From the NCBI GenBank assembly GCA_024709505.1, contig JANJWP010000005.1, positions 56,354-120,353 on the forward strand: DNA of 64,000 bases, in the 5' to 3' direction. Shown piece after piece: positions 1-9,127 of this stretch. The notes under the pieces are model-generated. The model saw only the letters and a list, made by a program, of their open reading frames with translations, did not search any database and had not been told where the DNA came from. The position numbers were made by a program, and so were the translations under genes. The first letter of the stretch is position 1. Each line of letters starts with the position of its first letter. The DNA is from Candidatus Altimarinota bacterium. Its GTDB lineage: Bacteria; Patescibacteriota; Gracilibacteria; BD1-5; UBA2023.

Positions 1-710
1 AAGCCCAGGCGAAAAACGTCGCGACGACCGATCATCGAAAGTACGATCTCGAGATTCTCCGCAAGGATGGAGCTTCGCTCCCCATCATGATCAATGCCAC
101 GAGTCTTCGCGCCGAAGACGGAACGTTTTCCGAGGCGGTAGCTTTCGTCACCGATTCGACGGAAGCCAAGGCCTTCCAAACGCGGCTGTATTTGGCCTCG
201 ATTACCGACGAACTCACCCAAACCGGAAATCGGCGACACTTCGACAAGGAACTCGCCCTCGCATTCGACGATTTGGTTCATTGGCGAATTCCCAATCTTT
301 CCCTCATCGTCCTCGATCTCGACAATTTCAAGCGGATTAACGACAGTTTTGGGCACGATAACGGGGACAAAGTGCTCCGTTTCATCGGAAACAAGCTCGG
401 CTCGCTTTCGAATTCGAAGTTTTCGGTCTTCCGCCTCGGAGGCGAGGAGTTCGGAATTCTCGGGAAGGGGATATCGCTCGATTTAATGCGCGAAGTGGCC
501 GAGAGCCTTCGTAAGGACATCCAGCGTTCGCCGGTAGATATCGGGGCACAACATCCTTTGCGGATCAGCATCAGCGCATGAGTCGCCTCGCTCGATTCGG
601 CCCAAGCGACTGAACATGCCCCAGTAGACCTCTACCGCTCTGCGGACGCGCTCCTATACCTTGCGAAAAATAGCGGGAGGAACAACGTCAAAGCCCAGAC
701 GATCATGTAA
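1..710 (+). CDS. diguanylate cyclase (PAS remnant + GGDEF), 5' partial
   Basis: The frame is already open at the window edge (first full codon at 3). The first ~45 visible residues (LEILRKDGASLPIMINATS) look like the end of a PAS sensor domain. The rest is a complete GGDEF domain: LDLDNFKRINDSFGH binds metal and GTP, and RLGGEEF (about 430-450) is the active-site loop, so it should make c-di-GMP from two GTP. I see no RxxD inhibitory site before the loop. UGA at 579 read as Gly gives ISISAGVAS and allows the conserved end ADALLYLAKNSGRNNV; stop is UAA at 708. With the standard code the domain would be cut before its last helix. Signal and N-terminal domains lie outside the window. Confidence 0.9.
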
Positions 711-712
711 CG

Positions 713-740
713 AAAAAGAGCGCTTAGGAGCGCCCTTTTT
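713..740. terminator. bidirectional terminator between convergent genes
   Basis: AAAAAG and GCGC pair with GCGC and CTTTTT around TTAGGA, one A-C mismatch; serves the GGDEF gene and the convergent zinc-ribbon gene. Confidence 0.7.
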
Positions 741-1197
741 CGATTTCGGCAAGAAGCTCTTTCGCCATGTCCACGAGACGCTTTTGGTAGAGCGCTTCCC
801 ATTTGGCGACATCTTTCGCTTCTTCGTTGGAAACCGCTTCCAGCGAATCGAGGCTCGCGAAATAGCGGGCGATTTCTTCGTCTTCTCCCGCGTCGAGAAA
901 AACCGAATGACAGGCCGCGCATTGGTCCACGTGTACCTTGGAAAGGGCGTATTCGGTTTCCGTCATCGTCGCGCCGCATTTTGGGCATTTGAGGGGTTCG
1001 GTACGATCTGGACGATTGTCCCCATAGGAAAACGATTCGAATTTTTCCTTCGCCGGCATCGAGAGTAGCACGGACATTTCATCGAATTCGAAAAACATTC
1101 CGTGGCATTTTTCACAAACGTCGATATGCCGATTGCCGACGGGAATGGCGACGAATTCTCCGTCGCACGAGGGGCAGCGCCTTTCGTTTAAAGCCAT
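724..1197 (-). CDS. double zinc-ribbon (zf-TFIIB type) protein
   Basis: 157 residues with two copies of a TFIIB-like zinc ribbon: CPSC...CEKC (residues ~8-34) and CPKC...CAAC (~70-95), each followed by an acidic 'FF/LDAGE' segment. A charged helical tail (~110-157) follows. The family is widespread and uncharacterised in detail; a nucleic-acid or protein-binding role is only inferred. The ATG at 1197 is the first Met before the first Cys pair; the stop is UAA inside the shared terminator. No UGA codons. It stands alone, convergent to the cyclase and divergent from glyS. Confidence 0.75.
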   Translation of the reverse strand: MALNERRCPSCDGEFVAIPVGNRHIDVCEKCHGMFFEFDEMSVLLSMPAKEKFESFSYGDNRPDRTEPLKCPKCGATMTETEYALSKVHVDQCAACHSVFLDAGEDEEIARYFASLDSLEAVSNEEAKDVAKWEALYQKRLVDMAKELLAEIEKGRS

Positions 1198-1309
1198 GTC
1201 GGGAAAACGTTGGGTTTAATAAGGGGTTTTGGATCGCAAAGAAGGGGAGTGGTGCGTGGCTGGTTGGGTTCATCATAGCGCATCCCGTGCGAAAAAGAAA
1301 CGATTCCCG

Positions 1310-1337
1310 TTGAAATTTTTCGCCTTTCCCGTATCCT
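1310..1337 (+). promoter_or_regulatory. promoter of the T-box/glyS transcript
   Basis: TTGAAA (1310-1315), 16 nt, TATCCT (1332-1337). This would start RNA near 1343, giving a leader of about 240 nt before glyS. Confidence 0.6.
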
Positions 1338-1342
1338 TTGGG

Positions 1343-1505
1343 TCGTAAGGTCGTTTCGCGTTTCGAAAAACGTCCGGTTTGGCACCCGGGACGGAAACGT
1401 AAAAAGACCGAGAGAGCCGCACTTCACGCGGAACTCGGGTGGAACCGCTCCGAAACGTCGGAGTCCCGAGGCCCGGACGCCGTCCGAGGGCCTCTTTCTT
1501 TTTTT
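1343..1505 (+). promoter_or_regulatory. T-box leader with antiterminator and terminator, upstream of glyS
   Basis: The T-box core GGGTGGAACCGC lies at 1437-1448. CTCGGG (1434-1439) pairs with CCCGAG (1465-1470), TGGAACC is the tRNA-end-binding bulge, and GCTCCG pairs with CGGAGT (1459-1464): the standard antiterminator. The competing terminator is GAGGCCC+GGAC (1468-1478) with GTCC+GGGCCTC (1482-1494) and a T-run to 1505; the two share GAG at 1468-1470. A hairpin CCGC/GCGG (1417-1431) sits where Stem III is expected, and a Stem-I-like region spans ~1349-1409. Uncharged tRNA-Gly should favour glyS expression. The specifier codon is not certain; GGC at 1381 lies in a predicted loop, and no UGA occurs between 1338 and 1434. 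Confidence 0.85.
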
Positions 1506-1582
1506 CGAGAGGGCGTCCGAGACGGATTCGGGCGGATTTTTTTTCGCGAATTTTTCGCGAATATCCTCTCACCCCTTTTCGT

Positions 1583-2986
1583 ATGGAAATGAAAGATCTG
1601 GTTTCTTTCGCAGTAGCGAAAGGCTTCGTTTACCAGGGTTCCGAGATTTACGGCGGCCTCGCGAACGCTTGGGATTACGGCCCGAACGGTGCGCTTTTGA
1701 AGGAAAACCTTAAAAACCTCTGGATCAAGCATTTCGTCCAGAAGCGCTCCGACATGGTGCTTTTGGATGCGGCGATCCTCATGAATCCCCAGACCTGGGT
1801 GACTTCCGGCCACGTCGGAGGGTTTTCCGATCCGCTCATGGATTGCAAATCCTGTAAGCAGCGCCTTCGCGCCGACAAGCTCGTCGAAGAATACGTCGAA
1901 GCCACCGGAGACGCCGAGATGCCCGCCGAGTGGGCAGGGGAGTCCACTCCCGCCGCCAATCTTACGGCCTACATCGCCAAGAAGGGGATCAAGTGTCCCA
2001 ATTGCGGCGGAACCGATTTCAGCGACATCAAGAAGTTCAACCTCATGTTTAAGACGTTCCAGGGCGTTACCGAGGATTCCACCGCGACGGTGTACCTCCG
2101 TCCCGAAACCGCCCAGGGAATTTTCGTAAACTTTTCCAACGTCGTCCGGACTTCGCGCAAAAAGGTTCCTTTCGGTATCGCGCAGGTAGGAAAAGCGTTC
2201 CGCAACGAAATCACTCCCAAGAACTTCATTTTCCGCACCCGCGAGTTCGAACAGATGGAAATCGAATTCTTCTGCGAGCCCGAATCGATCGCTCCGGGCA
2301 AGCATCTCGAATGGCACGAAGCATGGAAGACCGTCTGCTGGAATTTCCTCACTAAGACGGTCGGGCTTAAAGAAGATCTGATGCGCTTCCGCAACCACGG
2401 ACCGGACGAACTGTCGTTCTATTCGGCCGCGACGACCGATATCGAATTCTATTTCCCCTTCGGCTGGGGCGAACTGTGGGGAATCGCCGACCGTACCGAC
2501 TACGACCTTTCGGCCCACATGAAGGAATCCAAAGCCGACCTCGCGTATTTCGATCCGTTTACCAACCAGAAATACGTTCCGTTCGTCATCGAACCGTCGC
2601 TCGGATTGAACCGCCTCATGCTCGTAACGCTCATTTCGGCCTACGACGAAGTCGATTCCGGCGAAGGAAAGCGCGTCGTACTGCGCTTCAAACCCGAAGT
2701 GGCTCCGGTAAAGGTGGCCGTCCTTCCGCTCGTGAAAAAGCTCTCCGAAGAAGCCAAAAAGGTCTACGACCTCCTTTCCGACCACTTCGTCTGCGAATAC
2801 GACGACGCCGGAGCCATCGGCAAGCGGTACTACCGGATGGACGAAATCGGCGTTCCGTTCTCGATCTGCGTCGATTCCGAAAACTTCGAAGCCGGCCAGG
2901 TGACCGTCCGCGACCGCGACACCGGACTTCAGGAAACGGTGAAAATGGACGATCTCGTCGAATACTTCCGAAAGAAGGGGTGCTAA
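1583..2986 (+). CDS. glyS: glycyl-tRNA synthetase (alpha2, class II)
   Basis: 467 residues of the archaeal/eukaryotic-type dimeric GlyRS, which charges tRNA-Gly. Visible: N-terminal FVYQGSEIYGGLANAWDYGP, zinc ribbons CKSC and CPNC (~90-140), motif 2 FRNEITPKNFIFRTREFEQM, motif 3 GLNRLMLVTL, and a C-terminal anticodon-binding domain. ATG at 1583 is chosen because the protein starts there in the family and it follows the T-box terminator; upstream in-frame codons lie inside the leader. No UGA codon is used in this gene, although its product must charge the tRNA that reads UGA as Gly. Stop UAA, followed by a terminator. Confidence 0.95.
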   Translation: MEMKDLVSFAVAKGFVYQGSEIYGGLANAWDYGPNGALLKENLKNLWIKHFVQKRSDMVLLDAAILMNPQTWVTSGHVGGFSDPLMDCKSCKQRLRADKLVEEYVEATGDAEMPAEWAGESTPAANLTAYIAKKGIKCPNCGGTDFSDIKKFNLMFKTFQGVTEDSTATVYLRPETAQGIFVNFSNVVRTSRKKVPFGIAQVGKAFRNEITPKNFIFRTREFEQMEIEFFCEPESIAPGKHLEWHEAWKTVCWNFLTKTVGLKEDLMRFRNHGPDELSFYSAATTDIEFYFPFGWGELWGIADRTDYDLSAHMKESKADLAYFDPFTNQKYVPFVIEPSLGLNRLMLVTLISAYDEVDSGEGKRVVLRFKPEVAPVKVAVLPLVKKLSEEAKKVYDLLSDHFVCEYDDAGAIGKRYYRMDEIGVPFSICVDSENFEAGQVTVRDRDTGLQETVKMDDLVEYFRKKGC

Positions 2987-3002
2987 TTCGCGCATTTCCC
3001 GA

Positions 3003-3032
3003 AATCCCCCCGCACAAGGCGAGGGGATTTTC
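3003..3032 (+). terminator. terminator of glyS
   Basis: AAATCCCC (3003-3010) pairs with GGGGATTT (3023-3030), followed by a short T tract. Confidence 0.6.
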
Positions 3033-3037
3033 AATGA

Positions 3038-3197
3038 CAATGGCTCCCCGAACAGGATTCGTTCCTCTCGTCCTCGGCTCCGCCTCGGCCGCTCGGAACG
3101 CCTTGCCTACGGAGCCAAATCGTTGGCTCCGTACCGAATCGCCGCAAGCGGACGATCCGGAAGGCTGCGGTTTCGAATCCCGTTCTTCTCGCACCCA
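3038..3197. repeat. element A: structured repeat bounded by tRNA 3'-end fragments
   Basis: 3038-3061 is an exact 24-nt copy of the 3' end (T-loop to CCA) of the neighbouring minus-strand tRNA-Asn (3251-3274). The far end (3166-3197) resembles a plus-strand tRNA 3' end, TTTCGAATCCCG then acceptor-like bases and CCCA. GGATTCG (3055-3061) and CGAATCC (3174-3180) are complementary. Between them lie CGTTCC/GGAACG (3060-3100), an 11-bp hairpin with ATCG loop (3108-3133, core GAGCCAA/TTGGCTC) and a third hairpin CCGC/GCGG. Element B at 61408 has the same plan. Function unknown; it is not a normal tRNA because no 5' acceptor strand or 7-nt anticodon loop can be drawn. Confidence 0.6.
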
Positions 3198-3206
3198 TGT
3201 TGAAAA

Positions 3207-3238
3207 ACGAAAAAGGCCCCGTTCTTGCGAACGAGACC
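3207..3238 (-). terminator. terminator of tRNA-Asn
   Basis: On the minus strand GGTCTCGTTC-GCAA-GAACGGGGCC (10 bp with G-U pairs) followed by TTTTTCGTTTTT. Confidence 0.75.
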
Positions 3239-3253
3239 TTTTCTGTTTTTCAA

Positions 3254-3328
3254 TGGCTCCCCGAACAGGATTCGAACCTGTGACCCACCGGTTAACAGCC
3301 GGTTGCTCTACCGCTGAGCTATCGAGGA
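3254..3328 (-). tRNA. tRNA-Asn(GUU)
   Basis: 75 nt with encoded CCA (TGG at 3254-3256 on plus). Acceptor strands TCCTCGA and TCGGGGA pair with one G-U; the D arm has AGCTCAGCGGTAGAGC; the anticodon loop is CTGTTAA, anticodon GTT, which reads AAC/AAU; the T arm has GGTTCGAATCC. The only complete tRNA in the window; the tRNA-Gly(UCA) needed to read UGA is not here. Confidence 0.95.
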
Positions 3329-3360
3329 ATACGGCATCTTCTTTCGAAGCGGGCGCATAC

Positions 3361-3621
3361 TAAAGAAAATGCCAAGCAAGTCAAAATTTTTTGCGGGCGT
3401 TTTTTCCACGTCTCCGCCCATGCATCCATCTACGACGGGGGAGGGGATTCGATTTTTGAAAAAAATATGTTCAAAAATACCCGCTTCCGTCCGTATCCGG
3501 TGCGAAAAACCCCATAAAACACCCGTTTTTTGAAAAATACCGTTTCCGCATCCCAAAGCCAAAAAATCAGGTAAATATCCGGTTTTTCCCTTCCTGTTCA
3601 GACGAAACCCCATAAAAATCA
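3361..3621. other. non-coding interval before HU
   Basis: No gene seen. The interval is A+T-rich with runs of A and T and two copies of CCCCATAAAA (about 3506 and 3609). The second half is likely upstream promoter sequence for HU. Confidence 0.4.
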
Positions 3622-3649
3622 TTTGCGTCCCCTTTTTTCCGCGTATAAT
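3622..3649 (+). promoter_or_regulatory. promoter of HU gene
   Basis: TTTGCG (3622-3627), 16 nt, perfect TATAAT (3644-3649), 35 nt before the HU start codon. Confidence 0.65.
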
Positions 3650-3683
3650 CGGTTCGGTTATATCTCTAACCTCATAACCGCAT

Positions 3684-3956
3684 ATGAAGAAGCAGGATTT
3701 CATCAAGGAGGTCTCCGCTAAGGCAGGTCTCAGCCAAGACGCCGTTACCAAGTCGCTCAACACCATGATCGACGTTATTACCGCTCAGCTCAAGAAGGGC
3801 GGAGAAGTTAACGTTACTGGTTTCGGTGCGTTCAAGGTTTCCCAGCGCGCTGCTCGCAATGGTGTTAACCCGAAGACTCGCCAGAAGATCACCATCAAGG
3901 CAATGAAGTCCCCGGTTTTCCGCGCGGGCAAAACCCTCAAGGAAGCCGTTCGCTAA
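3684..3956 (+). CDS. hup: HU-family nucleoid protein
   Basis: 90 residues, the exact length of HU/IHF subunits. N-terminal helices MKKQDFIKEVSAKAGLSQDA, GFGAFKVSQRAARNGVNPKT leading into the DNA-binding beta arm, and the closing KSPVFRAGKTLKEAV are all family hallmarks. It bends and compacts DNA as a dimer. Own promoter and terminator, so a single-gene unit. Codon use is unusually rich in AAG/GTT, typical of high expression. No UGA. HU rather than IHF is favoured because only one such gene is seen and the arm is HU-like. Confidence 0.93.
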   Translation: MKKQDFIKEVSAKAGLSQDAVTKSLNTMIDVITAQLKKGGEVNVTGFGAFKVSQRAARNGVNPKTRQKITIKAMKSPVFRAGKTLKEAVR

Positions 3957-3974
3957 TTCACGCGATAGGAAGAG

Positions 3975-3995
3975 GGCCCCGCAAGGGGCTTTTCT
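3975..3995 (+). terminator. terminator of HU gene
   Basis: GCCCC-GCAA-GGGGC (3976-3989) followed by TTTTCTTTT. Confidence 0.75.
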
Positions 3996-4004
3996 TTTGC
4001 TTTT

Positions 4005-4033
4005 TTGACTTTCCCTTCGCATTGCGATACACT
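4005..4033 (+). promoter_or_regulatory. promoter of RsbW-like gene
   Basis: TTGACT (4005-4010), 17 nt, TACACT (4028-4033); the ATG follows at 4062. Confidence 0.7.
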
Positions 4034-4061
4034 TAGGGCAAGTGTTTCCTTACGCTTCGGA

Positions 4062-4613
4062 ATGGACTCAGGGCTCCAGGTTGACATCTCGCAACTCGAA
4101 TATCAGGATCTCCTCGATTTCGCGAACCGGAACATTCCCAATCCCGGGGAGTTCGACCTTTACCTTACCTTCCAGGCGGATTACGGGCAATCCAAGATGA
4201 TTCGTGATCTCATCCTCTTCCTTTTCGAGCGCAATTCCATCGAGGTTCCCTGGAAAAACCGCTTCGCCCTCATTTCCGACGAACTCGTCAACAATTCCAT
4301 CGAATACGGCAGCATGCCCTTGGATAAGAACGGCTTCTTCATCGGATTCAAAACCGAATGAACCAAACTCAACGTCGTACTTGAGGTGCGGGATACCGGC
4401 CGCGGACTCGAAGCCAAGAGCAGCAAAGAAATGGAAGAACTTCGCAAGCTCAAAGAAATCCAAGGATTCGACGGCTATCTCTGAAAACGTGGCCGCGGAC
4501 TCTTTCAAATGATTACCAAACTCGTTGACGAACTCTATTTCCGAGACAACGATGACGGATGACTTACCGTTGGAATACGGAAAACCCTCGAAAAACAGTC
4601 CGTCTCCGCGTAA
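4062..4613 (+). CDS. GHKL ATPase, RsbW/SpoIIAB-like anti-sigma type
   Basis: 183 residues forming a single histidine-kinase-like ATPase fold without dimerisation domain: N box ELVNNSIEYG (~80), G1 box VRDTGRGL (~115), G2 box GKRGRGLFQM (~150). Such stand-alone ATPases are usually anti-sigma or switch-protein kinases. Three UGA codons (4359, 4482, 4551) are needed; the second supplies the first Gly of the G2 box, a strong argument for UGA=Gly. The partner (sigma factor or anti-anti-sigma) is not in the window. Start ATG 4062 is chosen because the promoter ends just upstream. Stop UAA at 4611. Confidence 0.8.
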
Positions 4614-4632
4614 GGCTCTGAAATTATGGAAT

Positions 4633-4662
4633 AAGAAAACCCCCGGTCTTCCGGGGGTTTTC

Positions 4663-4664
<2 letters not shown>
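4633..4664. terminator. bidirectional terminator
   Basis: Perfect 14-bp inverted repeat AAGAAAACCCCCGG-TCTT-CCGGGGGTTTTCTT; shared by the RsbW-like gene and convergent obg, whose UAA lies inside it. Confidence 0.9.
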
Positions 4665-6063
<1,399 letters not shown>

Positions 6064-6106
6064 TCAAAAAAGAAAGGCGCGTGAACGGCGCCAAGATACG
6101 TCCGAG

Positions 6107-6169
6107 AGTGTACCCGTTCCCGCACGATTTTCAAATTCGATTTGGCATTCCGGCCTTTTCCGATATATT
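6107..6169. promoter_or_regulatory. divergent promoters for obg (-) and rpmG (+)
   Basis: Minus: TTGAAA (6134-6129), 16 nt, TACACT (6112-6107). Plus: TTGGCA (6142-6147), 16 nt, TATATT (6164-6169). The two -35 boxes are 7 nt apart. Confidence 0.65.
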
Positions 6170-6233
6170 TCCCCCGTTCTTTTTGAAAGGAGCCCGGGCT
6201 TTCTCCGGCTCCGGTACCTAATTTCAAACCATC

Positions 6234-6410
6234 ATGGCAAAGGGAAAGCGCACCTACATGTCCTGCATCTCGACCGAATCGGGCATCATGGGATACATCA
6301 CCACCGTTCAGAAGAAGAATTTCGCGGCCGGCGAAAAACTCGAACTCCGCAAATACGATAAAAAGCTCCGCAAACACGTCGTTTTCAAGCTTAAGGAAAC
6401 CAAGCACTAG
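6234..6410 (+). CDS. rpmG: 50S ribosomal protein L33
   Basis: 58 residues beginning MAKGKRTYMSCISTES and ending KKLRKHVVFKLKETKH, the L33 pattern; part of the large ribosomal subunit. The zinc CxxC pairs of one L33 subtype are missing, so this is the zinc-free form. The leader carries GGAGCC/GGCTCC (6189-6212), a possible small hairpin. ATG at 6234 is the only sensible start; stop UAG, terminator 20 nt later. Single-gene unit. Confidence 0.9.
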   Translation: MAKGKRTYMSCISTESGIMGYITTVQKKNFAAGEKLELRKYDKKLRKHVVFKLKETKH

Positions 6411-6429
6411 TCGTTCGTTTCAAAGCGGC

Positions 6430-6460
6430 AGAAAACCCCCGGTTCGTCCGGGGGTTTTCT
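6430..6460 (+). terminator. terminator of rpmG
   Basis: AGAAAACCCCCGG-TTCGT-CCGGGGGTTTTCT, 13 bp; also faces the end of the minus-strand gene at 6499. Confidence 0.9.
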
Positions 6461-6498
6461 TAAGGCATCTCGAGCTTTTAAAAGACTGCCGCGAAAAA

Positions 6499-6885
6499 TT
6501 ATGCCGCGGCTTTGAATTGGGAATCGTTGGCCGGTTCGGTGCCGTCCAAGATGGCGCCGATGTTGCTTGCGGTTTCCGCCTTGAGGACGACCAATGATTC
6601 GCGGTATCGAATTCCGCGATCCTTTACCATGGTTTCGACCCGAAGGGAATCGAGTTGCCCACGGACGGTTCCGTAATTTTCCGCGAGGGCGAAGGCGATT
6701 TCCTTCCGCACTTTCGCATCGCCTTTGACTGCTTCCACGTATTCGGCGGGAAGGTCGTAGTTTGCGGCCACGCGTTCGAAGAACGCGTCAACGGAACCCA
6801 TCTTGTCGAGCTGTTCGGCGGTTTGTGCGCGGAGATCTTCTTGATTGGGGGAGCCGAAGTGGCTTTCGAGAACATTGCTTGCCAT
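6499..6885 (-). CDS. hypothetical alpha-helical protein
   Basis: 128 residues, predicted mostly helical, no signal peptide or membrane segment, no motif I recognise (starts MASNVLESHFGSPNQEDLRA). Acidic and Ala-rich, ends FKAAA. It follows the 133-residue gene at 6927-7328 by 41 nt on the same strand, so the two are probably co-transcribed. Start ATG 6885, stop UAA 6499. No UGA. Function unknown. Confidence 0.6.
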   Translation of the reverse strand: MASNVLESHFGSPNQEDLRAQTAEQLDKMGSVDAFFERVAANYDLPAEYVEAVKGDAKVRKEIAFALAENYGTVRGQLDSLRVETMVKDRGIRYRESLVVLKAETASNIGAILDGTEPANDSQFKAAA

Positions 6886-6926
6886 GGGAAAAATGGGATG
6901 GATATTGGTTTTTCTTTTACCCGACG

Positions 6927-7328
6927 TTAGGGGGTTCGGTTTTGGGATTTTTTGAATTCTTCGAGGTCATTCCGGACGTTTCTCGCGACGATTTCATGAT
7001 TGTGGGCCGAGAGGTCTTGGGCAAGTCACGATACGGCGTTCGCAAGAAGGAGGCATTTTTGTTCCTCCACGGCTTCACGGTTGCGCTTGATGCGCTCCGC
7101 GATTTTCGGCCAGTCCGCTAGGATGGTTATCCGGCGTTCTTCCGTAAGGCAGGCGAATATCCGCTCCACTTCCGGACGGTCGTCCTCGTGGATGGCGGAA
7201 ATTTCCATGAGCCGGATGAGTTCGGTGTTCGGCATCGGGAGGAATTCTTGATACGTGGTTCCGTCGTCGTTTCCGCGACTTTTCCATACTACCATACCGC
7301 CCCAGGCGTTGCCAATATTTTCCCGCAT
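6927..7328 (-). CDS. hypothetical soluble protein
   Basis: 133 residues when UGA at 7026 is read as Gly (…LLLANAVSGLAQDLSAHNHE…) and the frame ends at UAA 6927. Helical, charged, with LTEERRITILADWPKIAERI near the middle; no recognised domain. It lies 34 nt after pilB on the same strand and before another small unknown gene, so the three may form one transcript. Start ATG 7328; an internal ATG (MVVWKS) is possible. Without recoding it would lose its last 33 residues. Confidence 0.6.
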
Positions 7329-7362
7329 TCTCCCTTGACGGTTTTGCGAAGAAGAGGGGAAG

Positions 7363-8649
7363 TTAACTTCCGAGCACCTGCAGCACCTCTTCGAGGCTCA
7401 CTTCCCCCAAAACGGCCTTTAGGAGCGCGTCGTCCCCCATGGTTACCATTCCGTCGCCTATCGCCTGAATTTCGAGCTGGGTCTTCGATGCCCGGGCAAG
7501 CACGAGCTTTTCGAGATTTTCGGTCATTTCAAGGACTTCGAAAAATCCGGTCCGTCCCTTGTGGCCTTTGTGTCCGCATTTTTCGCATCCGTCTGGATTT
7601 GCCCGGTACAACACGAAGTTTTCCTTGTCGCTCATGTATTTTCCAATCCTCGAAACGATCTTTTTCTTGACGACTTCTTCCGGTTTGTAGGCGATTTTGC
7701 AGTGGGGGCAGAGTTTTCGGGCGAGACGCTGAGAGATGATGAGCTTGAGGGAGGAAACAACCAAAAGCGGGTCGATGCCCAAATTCGTGAGGCGCTGGAG
7801 CGTGTTGGAAGTGGAATTGGCGTGGATGGTCGAAAAGACCAAATGCCCCGTAATCGAGGCTTCGACGGCGAGATGCGCCGTTTCGGAATCGCGGATTTCC
7901 CCGACCATGATGATATCGGGATCTTGGCGCAGAAGAGCCCGAAGACCGTCAGCGAAAGAAAATCCTATTTGCGGATTGATCTGCGTATGGTTGACTCCGG
8001 GAATCCGGTACTCCACCGGATCTTCGAGGGTCGAAATGTTGGCGTCTTCGGGGTCGAACGAAGAAAGCATCGAATAGAGCGTAGTCGATTTTCCTGATCC
8101 GGTCGGTCAGACGACCAGTATGAGGCCGTAGCTCGACTTCAAGTGCCCCTTGATTTTGACCATGTTCATCGGGAGCATCCCGATGGAACGGAGATCGAGG
8201 CTTTCAGCCTCTTTTTTCAAAAGTCGGACGACGATTTTTTCGCCGTAAATGGTGGGGATGACGCTCACGCGCATGTCCACTTCCTTTCCATTCGATTCTT
8301 CCCGGAAACTCGCTTTCCCGTCTTGGGGGAGGCGGGTTTCGTCGATTTTCAGCCCCGCAAGGATCTTGATTCGCGCGACGATGGCGGATTTTTGATTTTC
8401 TTCGGCCGACGCGAGTTCGCCAAAATGTCCGTCCACGCGGACTCGAACGTGCATGACGTGTTCCCGGGGTTCGAAATGGATGTCGGAAGCGCCCATGGCC
8501 ACGGCCCTTGAGAATGCCTCCTCGACGAACCGGACGCCAGAAAAGCCCGAAATGCCGGTTTCGGCCGGCGCTCCGATGGAGGACGACGCCATCAGATCGT
8601 CGGCGTCGTTTCCTTCCCGTTTGCGTTTGAACGCGTCTGTGAGTCCCAT
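7363..8649 (-). CDS. pilB: type IV pilus/type II secretion assembly ATPase, PilB/GspE family
   Basis: 428 residues: N2-type domain with ASDIHFEP and RVDGHFGEL (~55-85), Walker A GPTGSGKSTTLYSML, Asp box VEYRIPGVNHTQ, Walker B RALLRQDPDIIMVGEIRD, His box GHLVFSTIHANS and the zinc-binding four-Cys segment CPHC...CEKCGHKG. It powers pilus extension at the inner membrane. The first Gly of Walker A is encoded by UGA (8107-8109), the clearest proof of recoding here. The ~150-residue N1 domain of long PilB proteins is missing, as in short GspE forms. Pilins that could use it are at 14908 and 50192. Confidence 0.95.
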
Positions 8650-8672
8650 GGTTTTCGGTTACGTTTAAGAAA

Positions 8673-8739
8673 ATCCTACAACATCTCGCCCACGGGGGCA
8701 AAGAATTCGATTTGCTTTTCGCCCCCGGGCTTTTATAAT
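8673..8739. promoter_or_regulatory. divergent promoters for pilB (-) and rpsF operon (+)
   Basis: Minus: TTGCCC (8701-8696), 17 nt, TAGGAT (8678-8673). Plus: TTGCTT (8712-8717), 16 nt, TATAAT (8734-8739). Confidence 0.6.
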
Positions 8740-8780
8740 CCAACGCGAACTTTCCCCGAGTTCGATTTTTTTATATCCTT

Positions 8781-8801
8781 CTTACGGGACCGCCCCGTAA
8801 G
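8781..8801 (+). promoter_or_regulatory. hairpin in the rpsF leader
   Basis: CTTACGGG-ACCGC-CCCGTAAG, 8-bp perfect stem 18 nt before rpsF, with CCG in its loop. S6:S18 autoregulatory leaders are known to contain a CCG-bearing hairpin; the match here is only partial, so the role is inferred. Confidence 0.35.
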
Positions 8802-8818
8802 ATGCTAATCCATAGGTT

Positions 8819-9106
8819 ATGCGGAAATACGAACTTATGATGATCGTCGATCCGACCGTTTCGGAAGACGATCGCGCCTCCCTCCTTTCCGAGGTGAAGG
8901 CCGAACTTACCACCCATGGCGCAAGCGCCCTCTCCGAGGACGTTTGGGGCGTCAAGAAGCTCGCCTACAAGATTAACGGATCCGAAAACGGCTTCTACGT
9001 CCTCTATAATTTCGAATCCGACGGACGCGCCTTCAAGACCATCTCTTCCGACTTCAATCTCCGCAAGGGAATCTGGCGTTACATGTTCGTCCGCACCGAC
9101 GAATAA
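8819..9106 (+). CDS. rpsF: 30S ribosomal protein S6
   Basis: 95 residues: MRKYELMMIVDPTVSED opening, WGVKKLAYKINGSENGFYVL (central beta strands) and the ending GIWRYMFVRTDE are typical S6. Binds S18 and 16S rRNA in the platform. First gene of the classical rpsF-ssb-rpsR operon, 21 nt before ssb. Leader hairpin and promoter as listed. No UGA. Confidence 0.95.
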   Translation: MRKYELMMIVDPTVSEDDRASLLSEVKAELTTHGASALSEDVWGVKKLAYKINGSENGFYVLYNFESDGRAFKTISSDFNLRKGIWRYMFVRTDE

Positions 9107-9127
9107 TTCCGTCCCCAGAAATTTCGC

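Noticed and set aside
1424..3040. 538-codon open frame on the minus strand
   Set aside because: Exact antisense shadow of glyS; composition mirrors the real gene and no family matches.
3038..3197. Element A as a real tRNA with an intron or long variable arm
   Set aside because: No 5' acceptor strand pairs with the 3' end and the central hairpin has a 4-nt loop, not an anticodon loop.
3252..3330. Short protein frame beginning MAPRTGFEPVTHRL
   Set aside because: It is the tRNA-Asn gene read on the wrong strand, a well-known false protein.
8100..8115. pilB, recR, dnaN, topA and others as pseudogenes with nonsense mutations
   Set aside because: The interruptions are always UGA, never UAA/UAG, and always at Gly positions, so recoding explains them.
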